From Bacteroidaceae bacterium (GTDB taxonomy: Bacteria; Bacteroidota; Bacteroidia; Bacteroidales; Bacteroidaceae): DNA of 64,000 bases. The DNA lies in contig JAFXNA010000006.1 in assembly GCA_017529865.1 (NCBI GenBank), positions 124,001-188,000 on the forward strand. The letters are read 5' to 3'. Below, piece by piece: positions 18,303-28,210 of this stretch. A program made the translations under genes and the position numbers. Position 1 is the stretch's first letter. Every line of letters starts with the position of its first letter. The notes under the pieces were generated by a model that saw only the letters and a list, made by a program, of their open reading frames with translations, was not told the DNA's origin and made no database searches.

Positions 18303-19850
18303 TTAAAATTTCTCGTAAATCTGCAGTACATCCTGCGTATCGACCACTCCATCGCCATTCACGTCTTGCGGAATGAGGGGTTCGACAGTCGTCTGTTCTT
18401 GCATGAAATTGTACACTTTCAGCACGTCCTGAGAGTCAGCCAATCCGTCACCATTGACATCGGCAAACTGGCAGATGGTGAGGGTGATGGTTCCGTCAGC
18501 GTGTTCTATGATACCAGTGATGGGCTGATGCATGGTTCCTGCCGATGTATAGACAGGCTGAGCGCCGGAAAAGAGGTAAGTCACACCCAGAGAACCTGGA
18601 AACAGGTCACCATCGGTTGATCGGTCCCAGTGTTCGCGGTCTTGAGATGTATCGACAAGCGAATACGAATACAATTCCCCATCAGCAGGAATCATCGTGT
18701 AATACTGGTGATTGGCATTCGTATTGATATTGTTGTAGGTCCATCGGCTGATGGAGTAATCAACATGAGAGAGCAACATACCATGACGTTTCTGTGTGCT
18801 GGTTCCACGTCCGATATAGGTATCCCAACCAGTGTTCTGACGGTTTTCGATGATATAGTACTCATGATAGTTTTCGGCATTCAAAATCTTATAGCCTACC
18901 CCACCCTCACTGATGGGCAGTAAGGTGAGCCGGACTACCTCGTCGCGCTTCAAGGTCACCAGCTTACACCAACCCATGAAGTCCTTCTCGTAAGCACTCA
19001 GGCCACAAGGGTGATAGCTTGAAGAACAATAGCAACCGACATCCATGATGTCCCAATAGTCCAACCCGTATGCAGTCCCTTCAGTATCGTATAAATCGGG
19101 CATACCTAATGCATGCATCAGTTCGTGACACATCACTCCGATACCATCGGTCTTTCCTTCGTAGGTCTCGTTACAGCAGGCATAAGAGCCGAACTTCACA
19201 CCCGCTATGGAACGTTGAGATGCCACTTCGTGCGGCCAGATGGTGTTTTCATCGTCACAGCCGTTCTCGCCCTCACCTGCATAGATGAAATATATCATGT
19301 CGACTACCCCATCTCCATCATTATCAAACGTGTTCCAATCGGTCAGCAACTGCGCTTTCGTCACAGCTTCTGCAACAAAAGCTTCCCTATTACGATCGTT
19401 ACCTCTGTTATCGTTTTGCCCATAGTAAACGTAGGACTTATCAAGGGTCACAGGACCGATAACCTCAAACTCAGGCAAGAACAGGCTATCGCTTTGCAGC
19501 ACAAAATAATCGCGTACAGCCCCATAGCTCCCTGCACCCTGATAGATGACCCCATTGCGCGTACCATTACAATAAAGGTCATAGAACTGACGGATAGCGC
19601 TTCTATCTCCAGTTACAGAGAACGGCATATCGGCGAAATCGACCAAGACGACAGGAACTTTCTGCACTCCTATCGAACGAAGCGGTGCATCGAGTTGTGA
19701 CCCTGTCCTCCGCGAAGGAGTGTTCCACGGGGCACGATAAGTCGAAGCGGATACCACAGAACCAGTCTTGCGGATGCGTGGTTTCACCGTCGCACTCGCA
19801 CTTATCAGCACACAACACACACACGTTATAATCGTCAAGAGTCGTTTCAT
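18303..19850 (-). CDS. M6-family metallopeptidase with C-terminal dockerin-type repeats
   Basis: A 515-residue secreted protein with a signal peptide (MKRLLTIITCVCCVLISASA). The peptidase has the zinc motif CHELMHALGMPD (about residue 240), with the Met-Pro-Asp continuation of the M6/immune-inhibitor A group, and a preceding DGDGVVDMIYFIYAGEG block. The C-terminus carries two Ca-binding dockerin-like repeats (FADVNGDGLADSQDVLKVYN and PQDVNGDGVVDTQDVLQIYE). In cellulosomes dockerins bind cohesins; in Bacteroidales they also occur alone on secreted proteins. It ends at the C-terminus without another sorting tail. It is preceded by a perfect promoter at 19880-19911. Confidence 0.92.
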   Translation of the reverse strand: MKRLLTIITCVCCVLISASATVKPRIRKTGSVVSASTYRAPWNTPSRRTGSQLDAPLRSIGVQKVPVVLVDFADMPFSVTGDRSAIRQFYDLYCNGTRNGVIYQGAGSYGAVRDYFVLQSDSLFLPEFEVIGPVTLDKSYVYYGQNDNRGNDRNREAFVAEAVTKAQLLTDWNTFDNDGDGVVDMIYFIYAGEGENGCDDENTIWPHEVASQRSIAGVKFGSYACCNETYEGKTDGIGVMCHELMHALGMPDLYDTEGTAYGLDYWDIMDVGCYCSSSYHPCGLSAYEKDFMGWCKLVTLKRDEVVRLTLLPISEGGVGYKILNAENYHEYYIIENRQNTGWDTYIGRGTSTQKRHGMLLSHVDYSISRWTYNNINTNANHQYYTMIPADGELYSYSLVDTSQDREHWDRSTDGDLFPGSLGVTYLFSGAQPVYTSAGTMHQPITGIIEHADGTITLTICQFADVNGDGLADSQDVLKVYNFMQEQTTVEPLIPQDVNGDGVVDTQDVLQIYEKF

Positions 19851-19879
19851 CTTTCAGGTTCGTCAAGTTATTTCGGCGG

Positions 19880-19911
19880 CAAATTTACGAATAATCTGTG
19901 TATTTGGCAAA
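19880..19911 (-). promoter_or_regulatory. Sigma-ABfr promoter for the M6 peptidase
   Basis: Minus strand TTTG (19911-19908), 20-bp spacer, TAAATTTG (19887-19880), 30 bp upstream of the start codon. Confidence 0.85.
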
Positions 19912-19995
19912 CAACAACACCCCTAAAAACTGTTTTCTACGTCATTTTTATGTAATAAAACAAGGAATCGTAGCTAACGAATGAAACTTTTTTTG

Positions 19996-20003
19996 TAACT
20001 TTG
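19996..20003 (+). promoter_or_regulatory. -7 element for pgk
   Basis: TAACTTTG preceded by a T8G tract; the start codon is 50 bp downstream. No TTTG at the ideal -33 distance. Confidence 0.6.
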
Positions 20004-20053
20004 CACGCAGAAATGTGCATAAAGCTAAATAATCATTTTTAAACGTACAAAGT

Positions 20054-21319
20054 ATGAATATCAAAGACTACAATTTTGATGGCAAGAAGGCCATCGTTCG
20101 CGTTGACTTCAACGTACCTATCCAGGACGGTAAGATTACTGACATGACTCGTATCAACGGTGCTGCTCCTACGCTCAAGCTGATTCTTGAGAAAGGTGGA
20201 AGCCTCATCATCATGTCACACATGGGTAAGCCAAAAGGTAAGAAGAAACCTGAACTCTCACTGAGCCAGATTGTTGACGCAGTTAGCCAGACACTGGGTG
20301 TTCCTGTTAAGTTCGCTCCTGACTGTGCTGATGCCAGCGAAGCAGCTGCAGCACTGAAGAAGGGCGAGGTGCTCTTGCTTGAGAACCTTCGCTACTATCC
20401 AGAAGAGGAAGGCAAGCCAGTAGGTATCGAGAAGGATGATCCTGCATACGAAGAGGCAAAGAAAGAGATGAAGGGTCGTCAGAAGGACTTCGCAAAGAAG
20501 TTGGCTTCATACGCAGACTGCTACGTGATGGATGCCTTCGGTACTGCTCACCGTAAGCATGCTTCTACTGCTGTTATCGCTGACTACTTCGATGCTGACA
20601 ACAAGATGTTGGGTCTGCTGATGGAGAAGGAAGTACAGGCAGTTGACAACGTGCTCTCAAACATCAAGCGTCCGTTCGTTGCTATCATGGGTGGTTCAAA
20701 GGTTTCCACTAAGATCGGTATCATCGAGAACTTGCTCGGCAAGGTCGACAAGCTCATTCTCTGTGGTGGTATGACTTACACCTTCATGAAGGCTCATGGT
20801 GGTGAAATCGGCGATTCTATCGTAGAACTTGACAAGCTTGATGTTGCCCTCGGTGTTGAGGAACTAGCAAAGAAGAACGGCGTTGAGCTCGTGCTCGGCG
20901 AGGATTCTGTATGCTGCAACGGCTTCGATTTCTCCACATTCTCTCTCAAGCCAGGTGCTGAGAAGAAGATATTCCCATCTAACGCAATCGCTGCTGGTTG
21001 GGAAGGTCTCGACATAGGTCCTGTGAGCCAGGCTAAGTTCGCTAAGGCTATCGAAGGAGCAAAGACTATCCTCTGGAACGGTCCTGCAGGTTGCTTCGAG
21101 AGCGATGAATTTGCTGTAGGTTCTCGTGCTGTAGGTGAAGCTGTTGCCAAAGCTACTCAGGAAGGCGCTTTCTCACTCATCGGTGGTGGTGACTCTGTAG
21201 CATGTGTCAACAAGTTCGGTTTAGCTGACAAGGTATCATACATCTCAACCGGTGGTGGTGCTTTGCTCGAGGCTATCGAAGGTAAGGTGCTCCCAGGAGT
21301 AGCTGCTATTAAAGGATAA
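20054..21319 (+). CDS. pgk: Phosphoglycerate kinase
   Basis: 421 residues, full length. It transfers phosphate between 1,3-bisphosphoglycerate and ADP in glycolysis. Recognisable segments: [19 protein letters not shown] with the substrate Arg/Asp/Asn residues, [51 protein letters not shown] and the C-terminal nucleotide site [16 protein letters not shown]...GGGDSVA...[13 protein letters not shown]. Codon choice is noticeably biased (CGT, GGT, AAG), as expected for a highly expressed gene. A GC-palindrome repeat lies directly after the stop. Confidence 0.98.
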   Translation: MNIKDYNFDGKKAIVRVDFNVPIQDGKITDMTRINGAAPTLKLILEKGGSLIIMSHMGKPKGKKKPELSLSQIVDAVSQTLGVPVKFAPDCADASEAAAALKKGEVLLLENLRYYPEEEGKPVGIEKDDPAYEEAKKEMKGRQKDFAKKLASYADCYVMDAFGTAHRKHASTAVIADYFDADNKMLGLLMEKEVQAVDNVLSNIKRPFVAIMGGSKVSTKIGIIENLLGKVDKLILCGGMTYTFMKAHGGEIGDSIVELDKLDVALGVEELAKKNGVELVLGEDSVCCNGFDFSTFSLKPGAEKKIFPSNAIAAGWEGLDIGPVSQAKFAKAIEGAKTILWNGPAGCFESDEFAVGSRAVGEAVAKATQEGAFSLIGGGDSVACVNKFGLADKVSYISTGGGALLEAIEGKVLPGVAAIKG

Positions 21320-21324
21320 AAGAA

Positions 21325-21362
21325 AGACCCCCTCCCAGCCTCCCCCTCTATGGGGAGGAGTG
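21325..21362. repeat. GC-palindrome intergenic repeat, copy C
   Basis: CCCCCTCCCAGCCTCCCC followed by CTCTATGGGGAGGAG; the CCTCCCC/GGGGAGG arms can form a hairpin. It sits in the 62-bp gap between pgk and the next gene and could act as a weak terminator, but lacks a T run. Confidence 0.6.
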
Positions 21363-21381
21363 GGATGAATGCTAACTATAA

Positions 21382-22128
21382 GTGAATAAAAAAGCATTTA
21401 TACTATTAACTGCTGTCGTACTGAGCATGTTGTGTGCATGCCAGTACGGCAGTGTTGATAATGAGAAGGGAGCCAAGGACTCAGATTCAGCGGTGATCCA
21501 CATTGCTGTGCTACCTACAGAGGAATGTCGTCCTTTCTATGTAGCACAGCAGCGTGGGTTGTTCGACTCATTGGGAGTTGAAGTAAAGCTCGACACCTTC
21601 ATGGCTGCAATGGATGCAGATACTGCGTTTATGAATAATAAAGTGCAGTTGCTGGTGTCGGATTCGCTGAAAGCATGCTATCTCAATAGCATCGTGAAAC
21701 GCGATTCCATCCAATCAATCATCACAGACACCCTCCGACTCTCGATGATGACAGGAAAGCCGACACGTATCAAGACCATCAGCAGCCTGAAAGAGAAAAT
21801 CATTGCCGTGACACGTAATTCGGCACTCGACTACTTTGCTGACCAAACGATGGACAAAGCAAAAATCAAGCGCGAGTATCTGAACCGTCCTCAAATCAAC
21901 AATATCTCCCTGAGAGCCGATATGCTCAACCTGAACCAATACGACGGAGCCATACTGCCCGAACCATACGCCACACAGTGTGAAGAACAGGGTGCTTATC
22001 GTATCAACTCCACTAATGCGCCACTGATGCGCGTACTGGTGAAGAAAAGTGTGATGAAAAAGCGCAAAAAAGACATCGAACGAATCAAAGAAGTGTATTG
22101 GAAAGCGAAGGGTCAAAGACCAATGTAA
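21382..22128 (+). CDS. Periplasmic-binding-protein-like lipoprotein (SsuA/THI5 type)
   Basis: 248 residues starting at a GTG codon; the only nearby ATG (21365) runs into a stop. The N-terminus MNKKAFILLTAVVLSMLCAC carries a lipobox (Cys20). The body (IHIAVLPTEECRPFYVAQQRGLFDSLGVEVKL ...) follows the N-terminal lobe of NMT1/THI5/SsuA-like substrate-binding proteins, and LPEPYATQCEEQGAYRIN matches the second-lobe EPYA region. No ABC permease or ATPase is adjacent, so transport is not established; an orphan or regulatory binding role is possible. Confidence 0.7.
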   Translation: MNKKAFILLTAVVLSMLCACQYGSVDNEKGAKDSDSAVIHIAVLPTEECRPFYVAQQRGLFDSLGVEVKLDTFMAAMDADTAFMNNKVQLLVSDSLKACYLNSIVKRDSIQSIITDTLRLSMMTGKPTRIKTISSLKEKIIAVTRNSALDYFADQTMDKAKIKREYLNRPQINNISLRADMLNLNQYDGAILPEPYATQCEEQGAYRINSTNAPLMRVLVKKSVMKKRKKDIERIKEVYWKAKGQRPM

Positions 22129-22200
22129 AAATGCAAAAATTATAAAATGTAATAATTAAAGATAATAGTAAATAGTAAATTGTCAAATAGTAAATAAGAT
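22129..22200. repeat. Degenerate AT-rich repeat tract
   Basis: Repeated AATAGTAAAT / AAATGTAATAAT-like units fill the gap between the binding-protein gene and the TPR gene; same family as tracts at 10722, 40085, 52585 and 56684. Confidence 0.6.
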
Positions 22201-22201
22201 T

Positions 22202-24415
22202 GTGCCAACTAAGAATATTTACAGCGAACTACAGCAAGGAAACCTGGTCGATGCACTCGTGATGTTGCAGACCAAGGTGGGCAGTCTGGGTGACTGGCAA
22301 CTCCAGCAAGATTTGGAGCGTGTGCGAGACACCTATTCTACCATGCTGTCTTATTTGGCAAAAGGTATCGAAGACCCCAAAGGTCAAAGCATCCGTATCG
22401 ACTTGATTCAACAGGCGTACTCCATCAACGATAGGGCCAATCGGGCTATCACACTGAAGAAGTCGCCCATGAACAAATACTGTCAGGTCTATACACAAAG
22501 TCGAGCCGAATCGATCGATGTAGCAACCATACAGGTGGCATTAGAGACCGTAGGTGCGGAAATCAAACGTCTGCTCTCCGACACAAATCAGCGTGAAAGC
22601 ATTCGTCAGCATGACCTAGAGGCAGCCATCCGTCAGCACGACACACTCATCGGACAGTTGTTCAATCATACTTGGACATCGAACATCTGGACGAAAACCG
22701 AATACACACTCTATACCCAACTATTGGGAAGCGAGCAACTGTCAGCCGACGATAAGGCCGTCATCATCAGTGCCCTTACGATGGCATGCTACGAGTTGTT
22801 TGATGCTCAGAAACTGATGTTGCTGTTCGACGGTTATCTCCATAGCGATGTAGAAGTGAGCCAACGTTCGCTCGTAGGACTGATATTGCTGATCATCCGT
22901 TTCGACAGCCGCCTCAACTATTACCCACAAGTTAAATCGCGCTTCACCCTTTATTGCGAGAACCGTCAGTTTATCGAGGACTGTTTCCGCGTCCTGATGC
23001 AACTACAATATAGTAAGATGACCGATTCGGTCAGTGCAAAGATGACGCAGGACATCATGCCTGCTATTTTGCGCTCCTCTCGTTTCAAAGGTATCGACCT
23101 GCGCAATCTCGATAAGGAACTGACAAAAAACGGTGAGAATCCCGAATGGCATCAGAACACGAAGGACGATGCGAAAGCCGAGAAGAAGATGCAACAAATG
23201 ACCGACATGCAAACCGAAGGGGCTGATGTCTATTGGAGTTCGTTCGTCTCGCTCAAGGGATTTGCACATTTCTCTCAGCTACATCGTTGGTTTGCACCTT
23301 TCTCGTTCGAATATCCTGATTCGTATCGATTTGCCCAATCGATGCGTCCAGACATACTACAAACAGTGAAGTCATTGTTCCAATTCGCTCCGTTCTGTAG
23401 CAGCGATAAGTATTCGTTCATCTTCATGATCGACAGTGTGAAACAGACGGGACAGGACGTGATAGCGAACCAAATCAATGCACAACTCAACGAGGAAGGA
23501 GGCAGCGACCTATTCGAGCAGGTGAAACCACGTGTTCGGAAGGCAAAAGAAGTATCGCGTTGCTACATCTTCGACCTCTATCGTGTGTTCAAGGCCTACC
23601 CTTATCATTCCGAGCTATTCGACCCCTTCGGCAAACAGCTCGTCAACTTCTCGCCCCTCTATTTCGACATTCTCAAGCCGCTAGCAGACAACTATGACGA
23701 GATGCTCTCTCTTGCCGAGTTCTTCATGCGTCGAGGTGCCTACAATGATGCCTCGACCCTCTTCTTCAAACTCAAGCCTCAAGAGCGTGAGGAAGACAGC
23801 GACTTATGGCAGAAGATAGGATTCTGTTTGCAGAAGAAAGGCGATTTAGAATTAGCGATGCCATTATATCGTATGGCCCACAAACTCAACCCCAACTCCA
23901 AATGGACGGTTCAGCATCTGGCTCAGACCGCATTCGAGTTGAAAGAATATCCTGAGTCACAAAAATACTTCGACCTGTTGCTCGAAGACGATGAGGACAA
24001 CCTGAAATGGCTCTACAAGAAGGCTGAATGTATGTTCGGGCAGGGGAAATACGAAGAAAGCCTGCCTACACTCTATAAACTTGCCTATCTCGACGAACAA
24101 TCCGAGCAAGCACAGGAGATGCTGGCTTGGGGACAACTGATGACGGGCAATAGTGAGAAAGCAGAGAAGATTCATACCGAACTGATGGAGCAAAATCCAT
24201 CGGTGCGCAACAACATCAACCTGGCTCATCTCAATCTAAGGAAGGGAGATACTCAGAATGCTTATAACCTCTATGCTGCTGCATATAAACTGGCGAAAAA
24301 CGAAGAAGAGTTTACAAAGGCATTTTGGGAATGGCGCCCCTATCTGAAACAAATCGGACTCGATGCCGAACGTCTGAAACTGATGCTCGATTCTGTCCGG
24401 ATGAACAACAACTGA
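22202..24415 (+). CDS. Tetratricopeptide-repeat protein, unknown function
   Basis: 737 residues with a GTG start (22202). It has no signal peptide, so it is likely cytoplasmic. The N-terminal ~480 residues are alpha-helical-looking without a family I recognise. TPR-type repeats occupy about residues 490-690: AEFFMRRGAYNDASTLFFKL, GFCLQKKGDLELAMPLYRMAHKLNP, TAFELKEYPESQKYFDLLL, AECMFGQGKYEESLPTLYKLAYL, NLRKGDTQNAYNLYAAAYKLA. TPRs mediate protein contacts. It is followed seven bases later by the RNA methyltransferase gene, with the TamA-like gene after that, so the three are probably cotranscribed. Confidence 0.82.
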   Translation: MPTKNIYSELQQGNLVDALVMLQTKVGSLGDWQLQQDLERVRDTYSTMLSYLAKGIEDPKGQSIRIDLIQQAYSINDRANRAITLKKSPMNKYCQVYTQSRAESIDVATIQVALETVGAEIKRLLSDTNQRESIRQHDLEAAIRQHDTLIGQLFNHTWTSNIWTKTEYTLYTQLLGSEQLSADDKAVIISALTMACYELFDAQKLMLLFDGYLHSDVEVSQRSLVGLILLIIRFDSRLNYYPQVKSRFTLYCENRQFIEDCFRVLMQLQYSKMTDSVSAKMTQDIMPAILRSSRFKGIDLRNLDKELTKNGENPEWHQNTKDDAKAEKKMQQMTDMQTEGADVYWSSFVSLKGFAHFSQLHRWFAPFSFEYPDSYRFAQSMRPDILQTVKSLFQFAPFCSSDKYSFIFMIDSVKQTGQDVIANQINAQLNEEGGSDLFEQVKPRVRKAKEVSRCYIFDLYRVFKAYPYHSELFDPFGKQLVNFSPLYFDILKPLADNYDEMLSLAEFFMRRGAYNDASTLFFKLKPQEREEDSDLWQKIGFCLQKKGDLELAMPLYRMAHKLNPNSKWTVQHLAQTAFELKEYPESQKYFDLLLEDDEDNLKWLYKKAECMFGQGKYEESLPTLYKLAYLDEQSEQAQEMLAWGQLMTGNSEKAEKIHTELMEQNPSVRNNINLAHLNLRKGDTQNAYNLYAAAYKLAKNEEEFTKAFWEWRPYLKQIGLDAERLKLMLDSVRMNNN

Positions 24416-24422
24416 AGACGAC

Positions 24423-25124
24423 GTGATTAGCAAGAATCAGATAAAATATCTCAAGAGTCTGGAACTCAAGAAGTTTCGAGACCAGCATGGTGTGTTCGTT
24501 GCCGAAGGTCCAAAGGTAGTGAACGACCTCAAATCGCACTTCGAACTGGTAGAATTGCTCGAAGGAGAAGATGCCGATCGTGTCAGTTTTCTCGACACTC
24601 CACAACATGTCTTTGCTGTGTTCAAGAAAGCAGCCGAGACACCCATCTCCTCACCTTACGACGAGTTGATGCTGGCGCTCGACGACGTACAGAATCCAGG
24701 TAATCTGGGCACCATCATCCGTCTGGCCGACTGGTTCGGCATCACCCACATCCTCTGTTCCCGAGGTTGTGCCGATTGCTATAATCCCAAGGTGGTGCAA
24801 GCCACAATGGGTGCATTGGCAAGAGTACATATTCACGAAGTGGACCTGCCTCAAACCATTCAGCAATTGCAACAGCAAGCAGGAGCCGACCTCCCTGTAT
24901 ATGGCACTTTCCTCGATGGTGACAATATCTACCACAGCACCTTGCAGCCACACGGTCTGATTGTGATGGGGAACGAAGGGCACGGCATCTCGTCTGATGT
25001 GGCCAGCCTTATCACCCACCGACTGCTCATCCCCAATTATCCACAAGGACGCGAAACCAGCGAATCACTCAACGTAGCCATCGCTACAGCCATCGTATGT
25101 TCAGAATTCAGAAGAAGAATATAG
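24423..25124 (+). CDS. SpoU/TrmH-family RNA 2'-O-methyltransferase
   Basis: 233 residues with a GTG start. An N-terminal substrate-binding segment (SLELKKFRDQHGVFVAEGPKVV) precedes the SPOUT knot: motif 1 DDVQNPGNLGTIIRLADWFG, motif 2 LIVMGNEGHGIS and motif 3 LLIPNYPQGRETSESLNVAIATAI. These enzymes methylate ribose 2'-OH in rRNA or tRNA using S-adenosylmethionine; the exact nucleotide cannot be told. The 3' end overlaps the start of the TamA-like gene by 28 bases. Confidence 0.92.
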   Translation: MISKNQIKYLKSLELKKFRDQHGVFVAEGPKVVNDLKSHFELVELLEGEDADRVSFLDTPQHVFAVFKKAAETPISSPYDELMLALDDVQNPGNLGTIIRLADWFGITHILCSRGCADCYNPKVVQATMGALARVHIHEVDLPQTIQQLQQQAGADLPVYGTFLDGDNIYHSTLQPHGLIVMGNEGHGISSDVASLITHRLLIPNYPQGRETSESLNVAIATAIVCSEFRRRI

Positions 25125-27442
25125 TTTACGGTTTACGGTTTACAGTTTTTGGTTTACTGTTATCGTTGACGTTATCGTTGACGTTGCTTTCATGTTCTGT
25201 GGACCGTTTCGTAGGCGATGACGAACTCTTTCTGAAGGATACGAAAGTTGTATCGACCAATCGCAAGGCCACAAAGAGTCTGATGCTCGACGATTACATC
25301 CTTCAGACTCCCAACAGCAAGTGGTTCGGTGCAAAGATTCCACTCAAACTCTACTGCCTCGGCGGTGTCGACACCACCAACTGGGCTACCCGACTATTCC
25401 GGAAAATCGGTCAGGATCCTGTCATTTACAACACCGAGAAAGCAGAGCGCACCATTCAGGACCTGCGTCAGGTTCTCTACAACGAGGGTTACATGCACAA
25501 CGACATCCAACTCGACAAAAACATCAAGGGAAAGAAGGTGACGGTCTCCTATGTTGTCGATCCTGGCACACAGTTCACCATCCGAAACATCAAGCGCCAA
25601 GTGGAAGACCCTGTTCTGCGGCAGCTACTTTGTTATGACGATACCTTGAACTCACTCCTGCAACACGGTATGCCCTTCAATATCAACCGCTTGAACGAAG
25701 AACGAAGCCGCATCGCTACCCGTCTGCGCAACATCGGTTACTATAAGTTCTACAAAGAGTTGATTACCTTCGTAGCCGATACCTGTCAGGGAAGTACGGA
25801 AGTCGACATTGCGATGAACATCCGCCTGCACCTCGACAACGGCCGCTCTGATCCACATCCACATCAGCAATACCGTATCGGTTCGCTCAACTATTTCGTT
25901 GACACCAATGGTATTACGGATACACTACAACTAAATAAGGTGGAACACAAGGGAACCACCATCTATTTCGGCGACCGCCTGCGATTCCGTCCGAATCTGC
26001 TGACATCCAATACCCTGTTCCACACGGGCGATCTCTACAACGAGGAGCATCAGAAACTCACCTATCGCTATCTCACCCGTCTGCAGGCTCTCAACTACTC
26101 CAATATTCTCTTCGAGGAGCACGAAGACAGCATCATGCCAACCCTCGATTGCAATGTCATTGTGAACCACGCAGCCTCCAAGTCCATCAGTTTCGACCTC
26201 GAAGGCACCAACTCGGCTGGCGACCTCGGTATTGCTGCCAGTACGTCGTTCACCCATAAGAACCTCTTCCGCGGGTCAGAGTCGCTCATGGTGAAACTGC
26301 GTGGTGCCTACGAAGCTATCACGGGTCTCGAAGGCTATGAGGGACACAACTACATCGAATGGGGCGGCGAAGCCACACTGGGTTTCCCTGGATTCCTATT
26401 GCCAATCGTCTCGAAGCGATTCGGTGCCACACACGGTTCCACCTCAGAGATTTCGCTGCAATACAACATGCAGAACCGTCCTGAGTTCAACCGCAGAGTC
26501 CTCACGGCCGCTTGGCGTTACCGATGGAACAACCAGAATCAGAAAGCCACCCATCGGTTCGACCTCCTCGAAATCAACTACGTCTACATGCCGTGGATAT
26601 CGAAGACGTTCAAAGAACAGTACCTCGATTCGCTGGGCAAGACCAATGCGATTCTGAAATACAACTACGAGAATCTGCTCATCACGAAGATAGGCTACTC
26701 GTACAACTACAACTCATTAGGAACAGCCACTACTTCGACTTACGGCAAGAATGCCTATACCTTGAAGCTGAACATAGAGACAGCGGGCAACGTGCTGAGC
26801 GGCCTCTCGTCACTGATCGACACGAAACGCACGAATGACGGTAAACGTATGTTCTGCGGCATTGCTTACGCCCAATATGTCAAGGGTGACTTCGATTTCG
26901 CAAAGAGCTTCCGCATCGATAAGAACAACTCTGTCGCCATCCACGCTGCGCTCGGTATCGCCTATCCTTACGGCAACTCCAACATCCTGCCGTTCGAGAA
27001 GCGCTACTTCGCAGGTGGAGCCAACAGTGTGCGTGGTTGGTCAGTTCGCTCGCTCGGACCTGGTGCCTACAATGGTGCCGACCGTGGTATCAACTTCATA
27101 AACCAGTCGGGCGACCTCAAGCTCGACCTCAGCGTTGAATACCGTGCCTTCCTGTTCTGGAAGTTCAATGGTGCCCTCTTCATCGATGCTGGCAACATCT
27201 GGACTATTCGCGACTATGCCGACCAGCCAGACGGCGCATTCCGTCTCAACGACTTCTACCGCCAGATAGCCGTAGCCTACGGACTCGGCCTCCGCATGAA
27301 CCTCGACTTCTTCATCATCCGCTTCGATGCAGGTATGAAAGCCATCCATCCAGCCTATCACGGTCGCGATCACTATCCGCTCATCCATCCCGTCCTCAGC
27401 CGCGACTTCGCTTTCCACTTCGCTGTCGGACTACCATTCTAA
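25097..27442 (+). CDS. BamA/TamA-family outer membrane protein, lipobox N-terminus
   Basis: 781 residues. A lipobox-like LLSC (Cys33) precedes POTRA-like sequence (YNTEKAERTIQDLRQVLYNEGYMHND) and a C-terminal beta-barrel. The barrel carries FAGGANSVRGWSVRSLGPG (about residue 636), the VRGF/Y-type loop-6 motif of the Omp85 superfamily, and ends AFHFAVGLPF with a terminal Phe. Omp85 proteins insert or translocate proteins at the outer membrane. The first 25 codons lie in a repeat tract (TTTACGGTTTACGG...), so the start is uncertain. The 3' end overlaps the convergent lipoprotein gene by 12 bases. Confidence 0.85.
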   Translation: MFRIQKKNIVYGLRFTVFGLLLSLTLSLTLLSCSVDRFVGDDELFLKDTKVVSTNRKATKSLMLDDYILQTPNSKWFGAKIPLKLYCLGGVDTTNWATRLFRKIGQDPVIYNTEKAERTIQDLRQVLYNEGYMHNDIQLDKNIKGKKVTVSYVVDPGTQFTIRNIKRQVEDPVLRQLLCYDDTLNSLLQHGMPFNINRLNEERSRIATRLRNIGYYKFYKELITFVADTCQGSTEVDIAMNIRLHLDNGRSDPHPHQQYRIGSLNYFVDTNGITDTLQLNKVEHKGTTIYFGDRLRFRPNLLTSNTLFHTGDLYNEEHQKLTYRYLTRLQALNYSNILFEEHEDSIMPTLDCNVIVNHAASKSISFDLEGTNSAGDLGIAASTSFTHKNLFRGSESLMVKLRGAYEAITGLEGYEGHNYIEWGGEATLGFPGFLLPIVSKRFGATHGSTSEISLQYNMQNRPEFNRRVLTAAWRYRWNNQNQKATHRFDLLEINYVYMPWISKTFKEQYLDSLGKTNAILKYNYENLLITKIGYSYNYNSLGTATTSTYGKNAYTLKLNIETAGNVLSGLSSLIDTKRTNDGKRMFCGIAYAQYVKGDFDFAKSFRIDKNNSVAIHAALGIAYPYGNSNILPFEKRYFAGGANSVRGWSVRSLGPGAYNGADRGINFINQSGDLKLDLSVEYRAFLFWKFNGALFIDAGNIWTIRDYADQPDGAFRLNDFYRQIAVAYGLGLRMNLDFFIIRFDAGMKAIHPAYHGRDHYPLIHPVLSRDFAFHFAVGLPF
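25122..25162. repeat. AT-rich repeat tract inside start region of TamA-like gene
   Basis: TTTACGG TTTACGG TTTACAG TTTTTGG TTTACTG: five 7-nt units encoding part of the signal peptide of the downstream ORF. Confidence 0.7.
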
Positions 27443-28204
27443 CAAAACGCTTTTCTCTTCTTGTGCAGTTAATGTGACTGTTTGCGTTAGTGTATATACT
27501 CCACCCTTCTGTGCACTATAGTAACGTAATTGTAGAGTTTCGTTTTCGGCCGTACGGAATACAGTAAACGGCTTGCCCACAGTTCCTACACCGCGGCACT
27601 CGTTGCCCACGAAGACAGCTACACAGTCGCCGTCGGCTGCTGTGAAAGGAGCTTTTGCAGGTAGATTGACTGTCAGTGTATTTTGCACAGGATACTTCGT
27701 GCACCCCGAAAGCAGTGGCGGTACGAAGTCTTCAGCATAGCCGTAAGTTACCTCGGTAGCGAAGGTCTGCTGTCCTTCCAAAGTGAATATACGATGCAGA
27801 CCGGCAGAATAGTAGCTGAGGGCAAAAAGTACGTCACGGTCGTTGCCGTTTCCACGAATCTTTAGGACAAAATAGATGTTACCACTCTGATCCACATTAC
27901 GCTTCGATGGCACAGTCCGACAATCACCATTGATGAACACTGTCATTAGATCATCATCGGTGGAATATGGCACAAGTTCATCCTGAAGTTTTACCATGAT
28001 GAACATAGAACTTTCAAACAACGTCGGATCAGGTGCTAACCATGAGGGTGGTGCATCACTGCCTGTCAGGTCGACGCTCCATGAGGGCTGTGCAGCCTCA
28101 ACAAACGTGAATGGTCTGGACGAATTATCGTCGTCATCGGATGAGCAGCCCACCAGTGCGAGGGCTGCCATCAGCATTAATATCTTGGCTATTTTCATAC
28201 TCAT
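27431..28204 (-). CDS. Lipoprotein of unknown function paired with the giant surface protein
   Basis: 255-257 residues (ATG at 28204 or, better, 28198: MKIAKILMLMAALALVGC) with a lipobox Cys followed by SSDDDDNSS, the usual acidic surface-export style tail of Bacteroidota lipoproteins. No named domain recognised. The body has two similar parts, each with a VFINGDCRTV / VFVGNECRGVG element and a YYSAGLHRIFTLEGQQTF / YYSAQKGGVYTLTQTVTL element, so it looks like an internal duplication. The Gly-x-Cys element resembles parts of the C-terminal region of the giant protein (DKDGNCMGKA, GGEVVGECVV). It starts six bases after the giant gene and is probably cotranslated. Confidence 0.75.
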   Translation of the reverse strand: MSMKIAKILMLMAALALVGCSSDDDDNSSRPFTFVEAAQPSWSVDLTGSDAPPSWLAPDPTLFESSMFIMVKLQDELVPYSTDDDLMTVFINGDCRTVPSKRNVDQSGNIYFVLKIRGNGNDRDVLFALSYYSAGLHRIFTLEGQQTFATEVTYGYAEDFVPPLLSGCTKYPVQNTLTVNLPAKAPFTAADGDCVAVFVGNECRGVGTVGKPFTVFRTAENETLQLRYYSAQKGGVYTLTQTVTLTAQEEKSVLLEW

Positions 28205-28210
28205 TATGAA

